This document shows positions 33,203 through 42,556 of a stretch of DNA of 64,000 nucleotides, in pieces. The notes beneath the pieces were generated by a model. The model had not been told where the DNA came from. It saw only the letters and a list, made by a program, of their open reading frames with translations, and made no database searches. The DNA comes from Sinorhizobium meliloti (GTDB lineage Bacteria; Pseudomonadota; Alphaproteobacteria; Rhizobiales; Rhizobiaceae), in assembly GCF_035610345.1 (NCBI RefSeq), contig NZ_CP141213.1:496001-560000 (forward strand), in the 5' to 3' direction. The translations under genes and the position numbers were made by a program. Numbering within the stretch: position 1 is the stretch's first letter; every line of letters starts with the position of its first letter.

Positions 33203-36200
33203 TCACACGACGAGCACGAAATCGCCCGCCGTCAGACCCGGTTGCGTCGAAAGCACGGCGAACTGCACGGCCGTATGACCGGAAAGGCTGCCGTCGGCGT
33301 CGTAGTAGAGCGCACCGCTCGTCGTGTCGTAGATGATTTTCTGGTTCACGTTCTGCGCATCCGTTGCACCGGCCGCCGCGTAGAACTGCGTCGCGGCCAG
33401 TGTCCCGCCACTCAGCGTGGTGAAGACACTCTTCGACAGGAAGAGCCTGTCTCCGGCGGTGAAATCGACGACCGTGTCAACATTCCCAGCGCCGAGAGCG
33501 AAGTCGAACTGGAAAATGTCCGCACCCGCACCACCGAAGAGGGTGTCGCTTCCGCCGCCGCCCGAAAGGAGGTTCGCGTTCGCGTCGCCGCTCAGGCTGT
33601 CGTTGCCGGTCCCGCCCCAGATGTTTTCGATGTTGCGGATCGTGTCCTCGGCTACGCCGCCGACCGTGACGGTCGTATAGCTGGCGCCGTCGAGTGCGAC
33701 GGAGACGGATGCGCTCTTGTCGCGGTAGCTCGCAGTATCGGAGCCCGCCCCGCCGTCGAGAATGTCCGCTCCGCCTCCGCCCGTGAGGAGGTCCTTGCCG
33801 TCATTGCCGTTAAGGGTGTTGGCGAAGCCATCGCCGGTGAGCGTATCGTTGCCCTTGCCGCCGAACACATTCTCGATATTGCGGATCGTGTCTTCGGCGA
33901 CGCCGCCGACGAAGACGAAGCTATCGCTGGCGCCGAAGAGGGTCACATCGACCGACGCCGTCTTCTCCCGGTAATCCGCAGTATCCGCGCCTGCGCCGCC
34001 GTCTATGAAATCGGCGCCGAGAGCTCCCCGGAACATATTGCTCGCGGCGTCGCCGACAAGCGTGTCGTCACCGGAACCCGAGAGAACATTCTCCACACCG
34101 CGGATAATGTCTTCGGCGACTCCGCCGACGAGGACGGTCGCGTTCGTCGCGCCGTTCAGCGTAACAGTGATCGCGTCGGTCTTCTCGAGATAATCCGCGG
34201 TATCGATACCGTTGCCTCCGTCCAGCACGTCGTTGCCGAGGCCCCCTTTCAGCGTGTCGGCGCCGTCATTGCCGATAAGGACATTGGCCAGACTGTCTCC
34301 GGTGAGCGTATCGGCGGCCGAGCCGCCGGCGATGTTCTCGAAGTTGCGGATCGTATCTTCGATCACGCCGCCCACCTTGACGGTCACAGGGTTGGCGCCG
34401 TCAAGGGTCACGACGACCGATTGCGTCTTGTCCCGGTAATCGGCCGTGTCTGCCCCGCCGCCGCCGTCCAGACTGTCGGCGCCCGCACCGCCACGTATCG
34501 TATTGTTGCCGGCGTCGCCCGTCAGCACGTCGGCACCGGCACCGCTGAAGATGTTCTCGATATTGCGAATCGTATCCTCGGCAACGCCGCCGACCGTCGC
34601 AATAGCATCGGCTGCGCCCGCCAGCGTCAGGACGACACCTACCGTCTTGTCGCTGAAGTCGGCCGTATCGGACCCCGCGCCGCCGTCGATGGTATCCTGC
34701 CCACCGCCGCCCTTGAGAATGTCGCCGCCGCCGCCGCCCAGGAGGACGTTGGCCTGTGAGTCGCCGGTCAGCACGTCCGCGACGGCGCTGCCTGTGACAT
34801 TCTCGATATTGCGCAGCGTGTCCTCCGCAGCGTTGCCAACGATCACCTTGGCGTCGTTAGCGCCGTTGAGCGTCACCGCTATCCCCTTGGCTGACGCCGA
34901 ATAGTCGACAGTGTCGTTGCCCGCCCCGCCGTCGAAGACGTTTTGGAACCCGTCGCCTGCGAACACGTCATTGCCCGAGCCGCCGATGACGTTCTCGATG
35001 TTGCGCAGAGTATCCTCCGCGACGCCGCCGACGAAGACCGTCACCGCGTTCGACCCGGCCAGTGTCACGACGAGCGATGCCGTCTTGTCACTGTAGTCGG
35101 CCGTGTCGCTGCCGGCACCTCCGTCCAGAAGGTCGGCGCCAAGGCCGCCGCGGAACGTATTCGCGGCGGCGTCACCGGTGAGCTGGTCGTTGCCGGATCC
35201 GCCGTTGATGTTCTCGATGTTGCGAACCGTATCCTCGGCCGTCCCGCCGACCGTTGCAACGGCATAGGTCGCCCCATTGAGGGCCAGCACGACGGATTGC
35301 GTCTTATCGCTAAAGTCTGCGGTGTCGCTGCCGGCTCCGCCGTCCAGCACGTCGGCACCGAGGCCTCCGCGAAACGTATTGGCGGCTGCATCGCCGATGA
35401 TCGTGTCGGCACCCGAGCCGCCGACGATGTTCTCGATCTTCGCGATCAGATCCTCGGCAACGCCGCCAACCGTTACAGTAACAGGGTTGCCGCCATTCAG
35501 CGACACGGCGATCGCCGCTGCCTTGTCGCTGTAGTCGGCGGTGTCGCTGTCTTCGCCGCCGTCAAGGGTGTCTGCGCCGCCTCCTCCCTTGAGCCAGTCG
35601 TTGCCGCGCGCACCCGAGAGCTTGTTCGCCGCCGCATCGCCGATGAGCATGTCGTCCGCCGACCCGCCGACGAGGTTCTCGATATTGCGGATCGTGTCCT
35701 CCGCGACGCCACCGACGAAGACCGTAGCCGCGTTCGCGCCGTTGAGCTGTACGACGACTGAAGAGGTCTTTTCGCGGAGATCGAAGGTATCGATCCCGGT
35801 GCCACCGTCGGCCGTGTCGTTGCCGGCGCCGCCGGACAGGGAGTCGTCGTCGGCACCGCCGTTGAGAATGTCGTCGCCTGCTTCGCCGCGCAGGATATTG
35901 CTTCGGTCGTCACCGGTCAGCACGTCGTTGCCCGAGCCGCCATAGACGTTTTCGAAGTTGCTGATCGTGTCCTCGGCGATGCCGTTCACGAAGACGGTGG
36001 CGGGTGTCGCCCCCGTCAGAGTGACAACGACGGACTGGGTCTTATCGGTATAGTCGGCCGTATCGTTCCCAGCGGCTCCGTCGAGGACGTCGTTTCCGCC
36101 GCCGCCTCGGAACAGGTTGTTTTGAGCGTCGCCCGTAATAGTGTCGTTGCCGGAGCCCCCGTAAACGTTCTCGATGTTGCTGAGAGTGTCCTCGGCCGCG

Positions 36201-36421
36201 CCATTGACGAAGACCGTCGCGGCGGTCGCACCGGTCAGGGTGACTATGACTGAAGTCGTCTTTTCGCGATAGTCAACCGTGTCGACGCCCGCGCCGCCGT
36301 TGATCACGTCGGCGCCTCCAAGTCCCTGAATGAAATCGTCACCGCCGAACCCGCTAATCACGTCGTCTAGATCAGTGCCGATGAGGACATTGTTTCCGGC
36401 TGTGCCGTTAATGACTGCCAT
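33203..36421 (-). CDS. Large RTX-type calcium-binding protein with 12 internal repeats
   Basis: The 1072-residue protein consists of 12 imperfect units of about 80-90 residues. Each has a D-x-x-D-Y-x-x-K-T strand, a V-T-L-x-G-A strand, the marker [13 protein letters not shown], and one or more RTX nonapeptides (GGSGNDxLTGD, GGAGADxLDGG) that bind calcium. The last ~110 residues ([20 protein letters not shown] to FVLVV) resemble the C-terminal secretion region of type I exported RTX proteins; there is no N-terminal signal peptide. ATG follows GGGAGGAATTCCC. No HlyB/HlyD genes are in the window, so secretion would need a system elsewhere. It has no enzymatic domain and is probably a surface or matrix protein. 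Confidence 0.92.
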   Translation of the reverse strand: MAVINGTAGNNVLIGTDLDDVISGFGGDDFIQGLGGADVINGGAGVDTVDYREKTTSVIVTLTGATAATVFVNGAAEDTLSNIENVYGGSGNDTITGDAQNNLFRGGGGNDVLDGAAGNDTADYTDKTQSVVVTLTGATPATVFVNGIAEDTISNFENVYGGSGNDVLTGDDRSNILRGEAGDDILNGGADDDSLSGGAGNDTADGGTGIDTFDLREKTSSVVVQLNGANAATVFVGGVAEDTIRNIENLVGGSADDMLIGDAAANKLSGARGNDWLKGGGGADTLDGGEDSDTADYSDKAAAIAVSLNGGNPVTVTVGGVAEDLIAKIENIVGGSGADTIIGDAAANTFRGGLGADVLDGGAGSDTADFSDKTQSVVLALNGATYAVATVGGTAEDTVRNIENINGGSGNDQLTGDAAANTFRGGLGADLLDGGAGSDTADYSDKTASLVVTLAGSNAVTVFVGGVAEDTLRNIENVIGGSGNDVFAGDGFQNVFDGGAGNDTVDYSASAKGIAVTLNGANDAKVIVGNAAEDTLRNIENVTGSAVADVLTGDSQANVLLGGGGGDILKGGGGQDTIDGGAGSDTADFSDKTVGVVLTLAGAADAIATVGGVAEDTIRNIENIFSGAGADVLTGDAGNNTIRGGAGADSLDGGGGADTADYRDKTQSVVVTLDGANPVTVKVGGVIEDTIRNFENIAGGSAADTLTGDSLANVLIGNDGADTLKGGLGNDVLDGGNGIDTADYLEKTDAITVTLNGATNATVLVGGVAEDIIRGVENVLSGSGDDTLVGDAASNMFRGALGADFIDGGAGADTADYREKTASVDVTLFGASDSFVFVGGVAEDTIRNIENVFGGKGNDTLTGDGFANTLNGNDGKDLLTGGGGADILDGGAGSDTASYRDKSASVSVALDGASYTTVTVGGVAEDTIRNIENIWGGTGNDSLSGDANANLLSGGGGSDTLFGGAGADIFQFDFALGAGNVDTVVDFTAGDRLFLSKSVFTTLSGGTLAATQFYAAAGATDAQNVNQKIIYDTTSGALYYDADGSLSGHTAVQFAVLSTQPGLTAGDFVLVV

Positions 36422-37112
36422 GGGAATTCCTCCCTAAAAATCTCCAGTCGGGGGCCTGGATATTGCGCCCGACGCTTGGAGAATTGCTGACGTAAAAGCC
36501 GGGCACTGGTGATGTTGCGCGTCCCCTGAGTGCAAGCGGCTCGCGCGATCATTCATTTGGTACCGGCGCGGGCTGAGAAATATGTGCGTCGCCCGTCTTA
36601 CCCGTCTAGATCAATATCGATTACGTGCTGAACTTGGGGCCTCGACCGTGAACACCGTGATTTCCACGGCTCTTTTCTGGGCATGCCGTCTTCTAGGCAA
36701 GACAATAGTACGGGATAATCGCACCGCCGGCTGCGGTTGGGAATATAAAGAACCATATAGTGCAGGGGGAACCGGGAGCAGGGACAAGGCCCTGGATCTC
36801 GATGATTAAGGTTGAGCCTACCGAAAATTATGAACGTGACGGACTCCGACAGGCTGAGACGCGGGCTACCGGCGGAAGACCGCAAACACTTTTCCTTATC
36901 CCACTCTAGGTGTAGCTGCAGCTCTAGAAAGCGGCCGCCGATCGGGAACCCTGCAGCAGGGCGTAGCCCCGGAAAACGAAGCATATAAGTTTCACTATAT
37001 TTCGGCATCAATGATTTGGTGTGAATATGCGTTCAGTGACGTCTGGACACTCACGGACGACACGACAAAAAACCTCGGAAAAATATCACCTTTTATAGGA
37101 AAGGGGCTACCT
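36422..37112. other. 691-base intergenic stretch before the RTX gene
   Basis: It holds the leader of the RTX gene (minus strand) and of the 57-residue peptide gene (plus strand). I see no convincing coding frame, no EcfG motif and no RNA gene. It is less GC-rich than its surroundings near 36990-37110, as expected for promoter DNA. Short palindromes such as AGCTGCAGCT near 36914 are not clearly regulatory. Confidence 0.4.
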
Positions 37113-37286
37113 ATGCTTACACGTAGGAGAATTGTTTCCGTATGCGCGCTGGGAGTATCCTTCCTGCTGTTGCTCCCGCTTATATCGATCACTGTATTCG
37201 ACGGGTCTTCCGACAAGGCCTTTGCAGACAGCCGCGATATCGGCCACAAGAAGGGCGACAAAGGAAAACAGGATAGCGGCGGTTAG
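37113..37286 (+). CDS. Small exported or membrane-anchored peptide, 57 aa
   Basis: The product begins MLTRRRIVSVCALGVSFLLL, a positively charged start with a hydrophobic core. FADSRD (AFA-type cleavage site) and a 17-residue Lys/Gly-rich tail (HKKGDKGKQDSGG) follow. If cleaved it would release a basic peptide of about 20 residues. A weak AAAGGGG ribosome site precedes it, and a textbook terminator at 37321-37347 follows 34 bases after the stop, which supports a real transcript. Unrelated to any family I know. Confidence 0.62.
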   Translation: MLTRRRIVSVCALGVSFLLLLPLISITVFDGSSDKAFADSRDIGHKKGDKGKQDSGG

Positions 37287-37320
37287 TCTACGCCGACGCG
37301 TAACAAGCTCCATGCCAGCT

Positions 37321-37347
37321 CGGAGGCTCAAATGCCTCCGTTTTTTT
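37321..37347 (+). terminator. Rho-independent terminator
   Basis: CGGAGGC-TCAAAT-GCCTCCG is followed directly by seven T. This is the clearest intrinsic terminator in the window and serves the 57-residue peptide gene. Confidence 0.9.
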
Positions 37348-37361
37348 CGACTTCAAGCGGC

Positions 37362-38000
37362 TCAAGATCTCAAGGGATTGGTGTACTGCACATGAAGCGC
37401 AGCAAGCGTGGCGCGATTGCCGATGTCCAATTTGCGGAAGATGTTGTGCAGGTGGATGCCCACCGTACCTTCGGAGGTTCCGAGTCTCGCGGCGATCATG
37501 CGGTTGGAAAGACCGCCGCAGATCAGCGCTGCGATTTCGCGTTCGCGCGGCGTAAGCAGACTGAACCTCTCCAGCGTCGCGTCGTTACCGACCTGAGACG
37601 CATTTGCCAGCAGATCGGCCGGCAGCCACTTCCCGCCCATGGCGACCTGCCGCATGCAGTCGAGCAGCGCTTCGGGCGCATATTCCTTCAGGAGAAGACC
37701 GGAGAGCCCCATCTTCAGCGCTTCCGCGACCTGCGGGCCGCTGATCGTCGCAGTCAGGAAGATCACCCTCGGCAGACGCCGCGTGCCGCGGATCGCCCTC
37801 AGGATTTCCAATCCGCCCATGCCGGGCATGGCCACGTCGAGGACGGCAATGTCCGGCTGGAGGCGGGATATGAGCGAAATCGCTTCGACGCCGCTTGCCG
37901 TTGCGCCGACGACGTCGAAGTCCGGCGCTGCGGCGATGATGTCCTGCAATCCTCGCAGGAGCAACGGGTGATCGTCGACGAGCAGCACCGAATGCATCAC
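37362..38000 (-). CDS. NarL/LuxR-family response regulator
   Basis: The 212-residue regulator has a receiver domain with acidic pocket residues at 8-9 (LLVDDH), phospho-acceptor Asp54 (AVLDVAMPGM) and Lys at the end of beta-5 (LLLKEYAP). A LuxR-type helix-turn-helix at the C-terminus reads LTPREREIAALICGGLSNRM ... TVGIHLHNIFRKL. Its start overlaps the kinase stop (ATGA), so it is paired with that kinase. The target genes are unknown; the RTX and small-peptide genes are near candidates. Confidence 0.93.
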   Translation of the reverse strand: MMHSVLLVDDHPLLLRGLQDIIAAAPDFDVVGATASGVEAISLISRLQPDIAVLDVAMPGMGGLEILRAIRGTRRLPRVIFLTATISGPQVAEALKMGLSGLLLKEYAPEALLDCMRQVAMGGKWLPADLLANASQVGNDATLERFSLLTPREREIAALICGGLSNRMIAARLGTSEGTVGIHLHNIFRKLDIGNRATLAALHVQYTNPLRS

Positions 38001-39661
38001 CTGACCTCCAGCTTCAGCGGTAGCGCGATCTTGAGCCCTAGGCCAGGAGAATTCCGGCAGACCGCCAGCTTTCCGCCAAGCTCCGCCACCCGCTGCGACA
38101 GCGAGAGGGGCTTCATCTCGAGTTCACCCGATATTCCCGTGCCGTTATCGATGATCTCCAGGTTCAGGAGCTCCGCGCTCCTGACAAAAGCTATCCGCAA
38201 CAGCGTCGCTCGTCCGTGGCGCACCGCATTGCTCGCGGCTTCGGAGATCAACTGCATTATCTCGTAAAGCATCCATTTGGGCACCACGAGCGGCGCGGGT
38301 CCGTGTGACACGTCGATTGCGCAATTCCACTGCGTTCTCAACAGGTCGAGAAATTCCGGAAGTTCCTGCTCGAGCCTGGCGAGATTACCTTCCTCTCCCG
38401 GTCGGTTCTCATCCACGAATTTGCGGACGCATTGCTGCTGTTCGAGGATGAGCGAGCCCACCTCCGTCAGCTGCGTCTTTGCGCCATCCGGGATTCCTTC
38501 TCCGATCAGTTTCAATTTGAGACGCGCCGCAGTGAGGTTCTGAAGCACGCTGTCATGCAAATCGCGGGCAAGGCGCATGCGCCCCTCGGAACGGGCGGCC
38601 TGGATAAGAGCGACACGCTCGAGCTCCGTCCCGACGCGGGTGGCGATGATCTGAGACAGATCTTTCGTGTCGTCGGCGGCGTTGGCGAAGCTGACCACGA
38701 AAACGAAACCGCGATATCGAACACTGGAGAAGGCGGCGGAAAATACCTTGCGGTCCGATTGGTCGGTGTTTGCGCGGATCTGGGGCAGATCGGCGAAGAG
38801 GCCATTCAGCGCCTCGCCGCTCTTGCGATCGCGTCCGTCGTAGTGATCGGGATCGTGACGACGCCAGAAGTCGGTGTCCCTGAGATCGGCCAGTTGGAGC
38901 GTGCCGTTAGCCCAGTATGCGACGCATCCCGATTCGAATTCCTGCTCACGCCAGATGACGAGCAGATGCGCATCGCCGAGAACGCCGGATGCATGTTCCA
39001 ACAGGATACTCAGCCAGGACACCCGGTCCTCGCCGATTGCGCCCGGCGGCCACTGCGCGAGTTGCGCCAGGCGCTGCCGGCTTCGTTCGCGATAGGCTCC
39101 GAAATAGCCGAGCGTCGCCGCGATGAGCACGAAATAGGTGGACCGCATGATGAAGACGTTGAGTTCCGCGTCGCCGTCGAGAAGGTCGGGAAGGCCGACC
39201 ACGAGCTGGACGAGAAGGGCGATCAGTGCTCCGAGCGCTGCACCCTTCAAACCCCAGCGCATCGTCATCGCCAGGATGACGAACGGAAGAATCGAAAAGA
39301 ACGGGCTCACCAGTTCGTTCGTCAGGAACGTCAGCCAGCCGACGACCGCCGCGTCGACACCATGGATCAAGAGGTGCACCGGACTGACGAACGAGTACCG
39401 CAGCGGAAAGATCACCAGCGCAGTTGCGAGGAGAAGGTAGAGGCAAAGAACGACGCGAGACTCGTATAGAAGCGAGTTCGGCCGAGTGGGATCGAGATAG
39501 ATCGCCAGAATTGCGAAAGCGGCCGTGATCACGCGACCGAGGCAGATCAGGCGTTCCGGATCGGTGCGCAACAGCCACTCGCGCGCCCCCCCGGCGAATT
39601 CCTTGGCGGGGCGGTGAGCGCGCACAGGCGCTTCATTCCGGGTCGGCTGCGTGATCGCCAT
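37997..39661 (-). CDS. NarL-type sensor histidine kinase with multi-span membrane sensor
   Basis: The 554-residue kinase starts with about six membrane helices (residues ~35-195, e.g. LICLGRVITAAFAILAIYL and LPFVILAMTMRWGLKGAALG). A GAF-like section follows, then the HisKA_3 phosphorylation box RLARDLHDSVLQNLTAARLK near 365. The ATPase domain ends with IIDNGTGISGE and GLGLKIALPL. ATG at 39661 is preferred over an in-frame TTG two codons upstream. The sensor type suggests a membrane or lipophilic signal. Transcribed with the response regulator. Confidence 0.9.
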   Translation of the reverse strand: MAITQPTRNEAPVRAHRPAKEFAGGAREWLLRTDPERLICLGRVITAAFAILAIYLDPTRPNSLLYESRVVLCLYLLLATALVIFPLRYSFVSPVHLLIHGVDAAVVGWLTFLTNELVSPFFSILPFVILAMTMRWGLKGAALGALIALLVQLVVGLPDLLDGDAELNVFIMRSTYFVLIAATLGYFGAYRERSRQRLAQLAQWPPGAIGEDRVSWLSILLEHASGVLGDAHLLVIWREQEFESGCVAYWANGTLQLADLRDTDFWRRHDPDHYDGRDRKSGEALNGLFADLPQIRANTDQSDRKVFSAAFSSVRYRGFVFVVSFANAADDTKDLSQIIATRVGTELERVALIQAARSEGRMRLARDLHDSVLQNLTAARLKLKLIGEGIPDGAKTQLTEVGSLILEQQQCVRKFVDENRPGEEGNLARLEQELPEFLDLLRTQWNCAIDVSHGPAPLVVPKWMLYEIMQLISEAASNAVRHGRATLLRIAFVRSAELLNLEIIDNGTGISGELEMKPLSLSQRVAELGGKLAVCRNSPGLGLKIALPLKLEVR

Positions 39662-39760
39662 GCGCAACTCTGCCTTCGCGCGATCGCGGAAGTGAAAATT
39701 TATATTAGTATGTCGCGATCTTCACTGCGAATGGCGCGAAAGTCAACGATCCTGTACCGC

Positions 39761-40777
39761 CTAAGCGCGCCTGAAGAGACGCGCGACGCCGGAGCGGCTT
39801 CGGCCGACCGTCGCGCGCGGCTTGCCGAGGACAAGCGCGGCGACGGCAATGCCCAGCACGCAGACAGCGGCCGTCGTTGCGACCGGGACGCGGCGGGAGG
39901 AGCGCAGCCCGCCGTCGATGCCCCCTGGCTCGGCCGGTGCCCTGAACAGATTGCCATGGCTCCTCGCCACGCGCGGCGCGCGGCTCAGATAACGCGATGT
40001 CAGCTTCGCCATGAGCCGCGGGGTCATGTTCGGCGCGACGAAATGCGCGAACCGCGTCAGGTCGGCGACGAGGCCGACGGTCAGCGACTTGCGGGGGCGC
40101 TCCGCCAGGCGCACGATCGCCCGGGCAGCGCGGCGCGCATTGTAGACGGGCGGGGGAACACTCAGCCTGCGGCCGGTGTAATTGGCGCCGTGCCCGATCC
40201 CGGGTGTGTCCATGAAGGTCGGATAGACGTCGCAGATGTGAATGTCGCGCTCGTCCGCAAGCTCCGCCCGCAGAGCTTCCGAAAAGCCCCTCAGGCCGAA
40301 TTTGCTGGCGCTGTAGGCCGCAGCAAAGGGTGCAGAGGCGAAGCCGCCGAGCGAGATCATATTGATGAAAATGCCATGCCCCTGTTTGCGGAAGATCGGG
40401 ATCGCCGCGTGCGCGTCGTTTAGATGGCCGATCAGGTTGGTGCGGATGACCTGTTCATGCGCTTCGATCGGCGTTTCCTCGAAGCGGCCGACGGCGCCGA
40501 CGCCGACATTGCTGAACCAGACGTCTATCTTGCCGAAGCTGATCGCCTTCCTGGCCAGGTCCTTGACCGCATCCGCGTCCGTCACGTCGGTGGGGGCCAC
40601 GAGAACCTCCGCCCCGAGTTTACGGCAGGTTCTGGCGACCTCGTGAAGCGCGGCCGCATCGCGCGCCGCAAGCACGAGCTTCGACCCGCGCCGGGCAAAG
40701 GCCTCGGCGGTGGCCTGTCCAACCCCCGACGACGCCCCGGTGATGACGACCACTGCATCTTCGAGAGAATTCAACAT
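39761..40777 (-). CDS. Short-chain dehydrogenase/reductase with C-terminal membrane segment
   Basis: The 338-residue oxidoreductase has the SDR cofactor motif VVITGASSGVGQATAEAFAR at 10-29 and NVGVG near 90. The catalytic Ser-Tyr-Lys set is present (MISLGGF, then AYSASKFG near 154). After about residue 290 the sequence leaves the SDR fold and has one hydrophobic helix (VATTAAVCVLGIAVAALVLG) and a basic tail, so it may be membrane-anchored. ATG follows GGAGGAG. An EcfG promoter lies 70 bases upstream. The substrate is unknown. Confidence 0.88.
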   Translation of the reverse strand: MLNSLEDAVVVITGASSGVGQATAEAFARRGSKLVLAARDAAALHEVARTCRKLGAEVLVAPTDVTDADAVKDLARKAISFGKIDVWFSNVGVGAVGRFEETPIEAHEQVIRTNLIGHLNDAHAAIPIFRKQGHGIFINMISLGGFASAPFAAAYSASKFGLRGFSEALRAELADERDIHICDVYPTFMDTPGIGHGANYTGRRLSVPPPVYNARRAARAIVRLAERPRKSLTVGLVADLTRFAHFVAPNMTPRLMAKLTSRYLSRAPRVARSHGNLFRAPAEPGGIDGGLRSSRRVPVATTAAVCVLGIAVAALVLGKPRATVGRSRSGVARLFRRA

Positions 40778-40846
40778 ATCGCTCCTCCATCTGCCGTCCG
40801 CACGCCGGCCACAATCACATTACAAGCATGCCCCCGCCGCCTGTGG

Positions 40847-40871
40847 AACCGCGAGGGAGCGAAGATGTTCC
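40847..40871 (-). promoter_or_regulatory. EcfG-type stress promoter for the membrane-anchored SDR gene
   Basis: GGAAC-N17-GTT (GGTT at -10) on the minus strand, ending 70 bases before the ATG. The site is symmetric (GGAAC near 40845 and GTTCC at 40867), so the plus-strand match is probably incidental because no plus-strand gene follows. Confidence 0.65.
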
Positions 40872-40886
40872 GGCAGCGCCGGCCCT

Positions 40887-41078
40887 TTAACGCTTCGTCT
40901 TGCCGGCGTCCGAAACCTTGCCGCGATGCGGATCCTTCAGGTTCTCGCCGACGGCGTCCCGATCGCGTTCCGGATCATCCTTGGCGGGGAGATATCCTCT
41001 CGGGCGCGTCTCCTTCGGTCCTTCCCACCGCGGCGACTGCTCGGTGGTGCCGGGCGCACCTTCCTTTGGCGTTTTCAT
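40887..41078 (-). CDS. Small charged Pro-rich protein, 63 aa
   Basis: The second ATG (41078) is chosen because GGAG lies seven bases before it; the first ATG overlaps that site. The product (e.g. ETRPRGYLPAKDDPERDRDA) is very rich in Pro, Lys, Arg, Asp and Glu with no hydrophobic core, hence probably disordered. No family is known to me. It follows the 80-residue charged protein gene by 55 bases on the same strand and probably shares its stress promoter. Confidence 0.6.
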   Translation of the reverse strand: MKTPKEGAPGTTEQSPRWEGPKETRPRGYLPAKDDPERDRDAVGENLKDPHRGKVSDAGKTKR

Positions 41079-41133
41079 CGTCATTCTCCATCAAGCTGCA
41101 AGGCGAACCGAACACTGTGCATCCGGAACGCAC

Positions 41134-41376
41134 TCATTCCTGGTCTTTCATGTCGGGCAGGGGATTGCGCTGGTCGGCATCCTCCAGGTCGGACCTGACG
41201 ATGTATTCATCCCTCTTCAAACGCGCCGCCTCCCGCGCGGCCTTGGCGTTCGGGATCTCGTCCGGTTCGATCGGGGGTTTGTCGGCCTCCGGGCGCAGGT
41301 CGCTGTCATTCTCGACAGGCGGTTGCACGGTCTTCACATCAAGGGGGGCCGCGGATGGGCGCTTGGCTCTCTCCAT
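41134..41376 (-). CDS. Small acidic Pro-rich protein, 80 aa
   Basis: ATG at 41376 follows AGGAGAGTAAG; an upstream ATG at 41397 lacks a ribosome site. The product is hydrophilic and Pro/Asp/Glu-rich (VENDSDLRPEADKPPIEPDE). A short basic helix (AKAAREAARLKRDEY) follows. No domain is recognised. A consensus EcfG promoter (CGTT -10) lies 36 bases upstream. Together with the 63-residue gene it forms a two-gene unit between two SDR genes. Confidence 0.65.
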   Translation of the reverse strand: MERAKRPSAAPLDVKTVQPPVENDSDLRPEADKPPIEPDEIPNAKAAREAARLKRDEYIVRSDLEDADQRNPLPDMKDQE

Positions 41377-41411
41377 CTTACTCTCCTGCTGTTTCATTGG
41401 GTCAGGAGGGC

Positions 41412-41436
41412 AACGTGAAGCCGTAGGCGAAGTTCC
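41412..41436 (-). promoter_or_regulatory. EcfG-type stress promoter for the 80-aa/63-aa pair
   Basis: GGAAC-N16-CGTT on the minus strand, the closest match to the described consensus in the window, 36 bases before the ATG at 41376. Divergent copy at 41468-41492. Confidence 0.8.
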
Positions 41437-41467
41437 ATCGGCGGTCCTCTCAAGGCCGCCATGGCCC

Positions 41468-41492
41468 GGAACAAAGCCAGTCTGCCCGAGTT
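41468..41492 (+). promoter_or_regulatory. EcfG-type stress promoter for the SDR gene at 41572
   Basis: GGAAC-N17-GTT (AGTT at -10) on the plus strand, 79 bases before the ATG. Its -35 lies back-to-back with the minus-strand promoter at 41412-41436. Confidence 0.7.
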
Positions 41493-41571
41493 AGGGTCGC
41501 GTACTCGCCGGAGGCAGCGCAGCGATGCCGATCGCCATTCCAGAAGGAGCCTTGCGAAGGAGTTCGTGACC

Positions 41572-42429
41572 ATGGAAAAATTTCCGCACCCTCCCTTTCC
41601 CCGCCAAACCCAGGAAATGCCCGGCACCACCGATCGGATGCAGCCGCTGCCCGATCACGGGGAAAACTCCTACCAGGGTTCCGGACGCCTGAAGGACAAG
41701 AGAGCCATCATCACCGGCGGGGACAGCGGCATCGGCAGGGCCGTGGCGGTCGCTTATGCGCGCGAGGGAGCGGACGTTCTCATCAGCTATCTGAGCGAGC
41801 ATGACGACGCGATGGCCACCAAGGCTTTGGTGGAGGAAGCAGGCCGCAAGGCCGTGCTTGCCGCCGGCGACATCCAGTCGTCCGACCATTGCCGCAGGAT
41901 TGTCGAAACGGCCGTTCGGGAGCTCGGCGGCATCGACATCCTCGTCAACAATGCGGCCCATCAGGCGACCTTCAAGAACATCGAAGACATCAGCGACGAG
42001 GAATGGGAGCTGACGTTCCGAGTCAACATGCACGCGATGTTCTACCTGACCAAGGCAGCGGTGCCGCACATGAAGAAGGGCAGCGCCATCATCAACACCG
42101 CCTCCATCAATGCCGATGCTCCCAATCCGATCCTGCTTGCCTATGCGACCACCAAGGGCGCGATTCACAATTTCAGTGCCGGTCTCGCTCAGATGCTGGC
42201 CGAGCGGGGAATAAGGGTGAACGTCGTGGCTCCGGGACCGATCTGGACGCCGCTTATTCCCTCCACCATGCCCGAGGATACGGTCACGAATTTCGGCAAG
42301 CAGGTGCCGATGAAGCGTCCGGGGCAGCCCGTGGAGCTCGCCTCGGCCTATGTCATGCTCGCAGACCCCATGTCGAGCTACGTGTCCGGTGCGACGATCG
42401 CCGTGACCGGCGGCAAGCCGTTCCTCTGA
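41572..42429 (+). CDS. Short-chain dehydrogenase/reductase (YhdG/GSP39-like)
   Basis: The 285-residue enzyme has a leader of about 45 residues rich in Pro/Gln (FPHPPFPRQTQEMPGTTDRM) typical of stress-type SDRs. The cofactor motif AIITGGDSGIGRAVAVAYAR comes next, then NNAAHQ, and catalytic Ser/Tyr/Lys in NTASINADAP and AYATTKGAIH. The SDR 'PG' motif VVAPGPIWTPL and the C-terminal VSGATIAVTGGKPFL complete the fold. ATG follows GAAGGAG. EcfG promoter upstream. Homologues are annotated as general-stress or glucose dehydrogenases; substrate not determined. Confidence 0.92.
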   Translation: MEKFPHPPFPRQTQEMPGTTDRMQPLPDHGENSYQGSGRLKDKRAIITGGDSGIGRAVAVAYAREGADVLISYLSEHDDAMATKALVEEAGRKAVLAAGDIQSSDHCRRIVETAVRELGGIDILVNNAAHQATFKNIEDISDEEWELTFRVNMHAMFYLTKAAVPHMKKGSAIINTASINADAPNPILLAYATTKGAIHNFSAGLAQMLAERGIRVNVVAPGPIWTPLIPSTMPEDTVTNFGKQVPMKRPGQPVELASAYVMLADPMSSYVSGATIAVTGGKPFL

Positions 42430-42469
42430 GCGGCCGGCGGTCGGCGAACGGCTCGTCGATTGCACCCGA

Positions 42470-42487
42470 ATGAAATGTACATTTCAT
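42470..42487. promoter_or_regulatory. 18-bp perfect palindrome before the orphan sugar-binding protein gene
   Basis: ATGAAATGTACATTTCAT is a perfect palindrome 70 bases before the ATG of the binding-protein gene, in a locally AT-rich promoter region. It is a probable operator for a LacI-, GntR- or RpiR-type regulator encoded elsewhere. Confidence 0.65.
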
Positions 42488-42556
42488 CTTGATTTTCTTC
42501 AGAATTAGTATTCCATTTCCTCCCGGCTTCGCAGTCGCCCGAGGGAGGTACTTTTC

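Noticed and set aside
32993..34759. A 588-residue plus-strand open frame opposite the RTX gene, with repeated valine/alanine-rich text
   Set aside because: It is the antisense shadow of the RTX repeats; its periodicity follows the 12 units of the minus-strand gene, and no ribosome site or family match is visible.
33203..36421. Regularly spaced DNA repeats suggesting a CRISPR array or satellite
   Set aside because: The repeats are imperfect, follow codons and encode RTX nonapeptides; there are no identical direct repeats with unique spacers and no cas genes.
36582..36809. 75-residue plus-strand frame in the gap upstream of the RTX gene
   Set aside because: No ribosome site, no hydrophobic or domain pattern and a composition typical of non-coding DNA.
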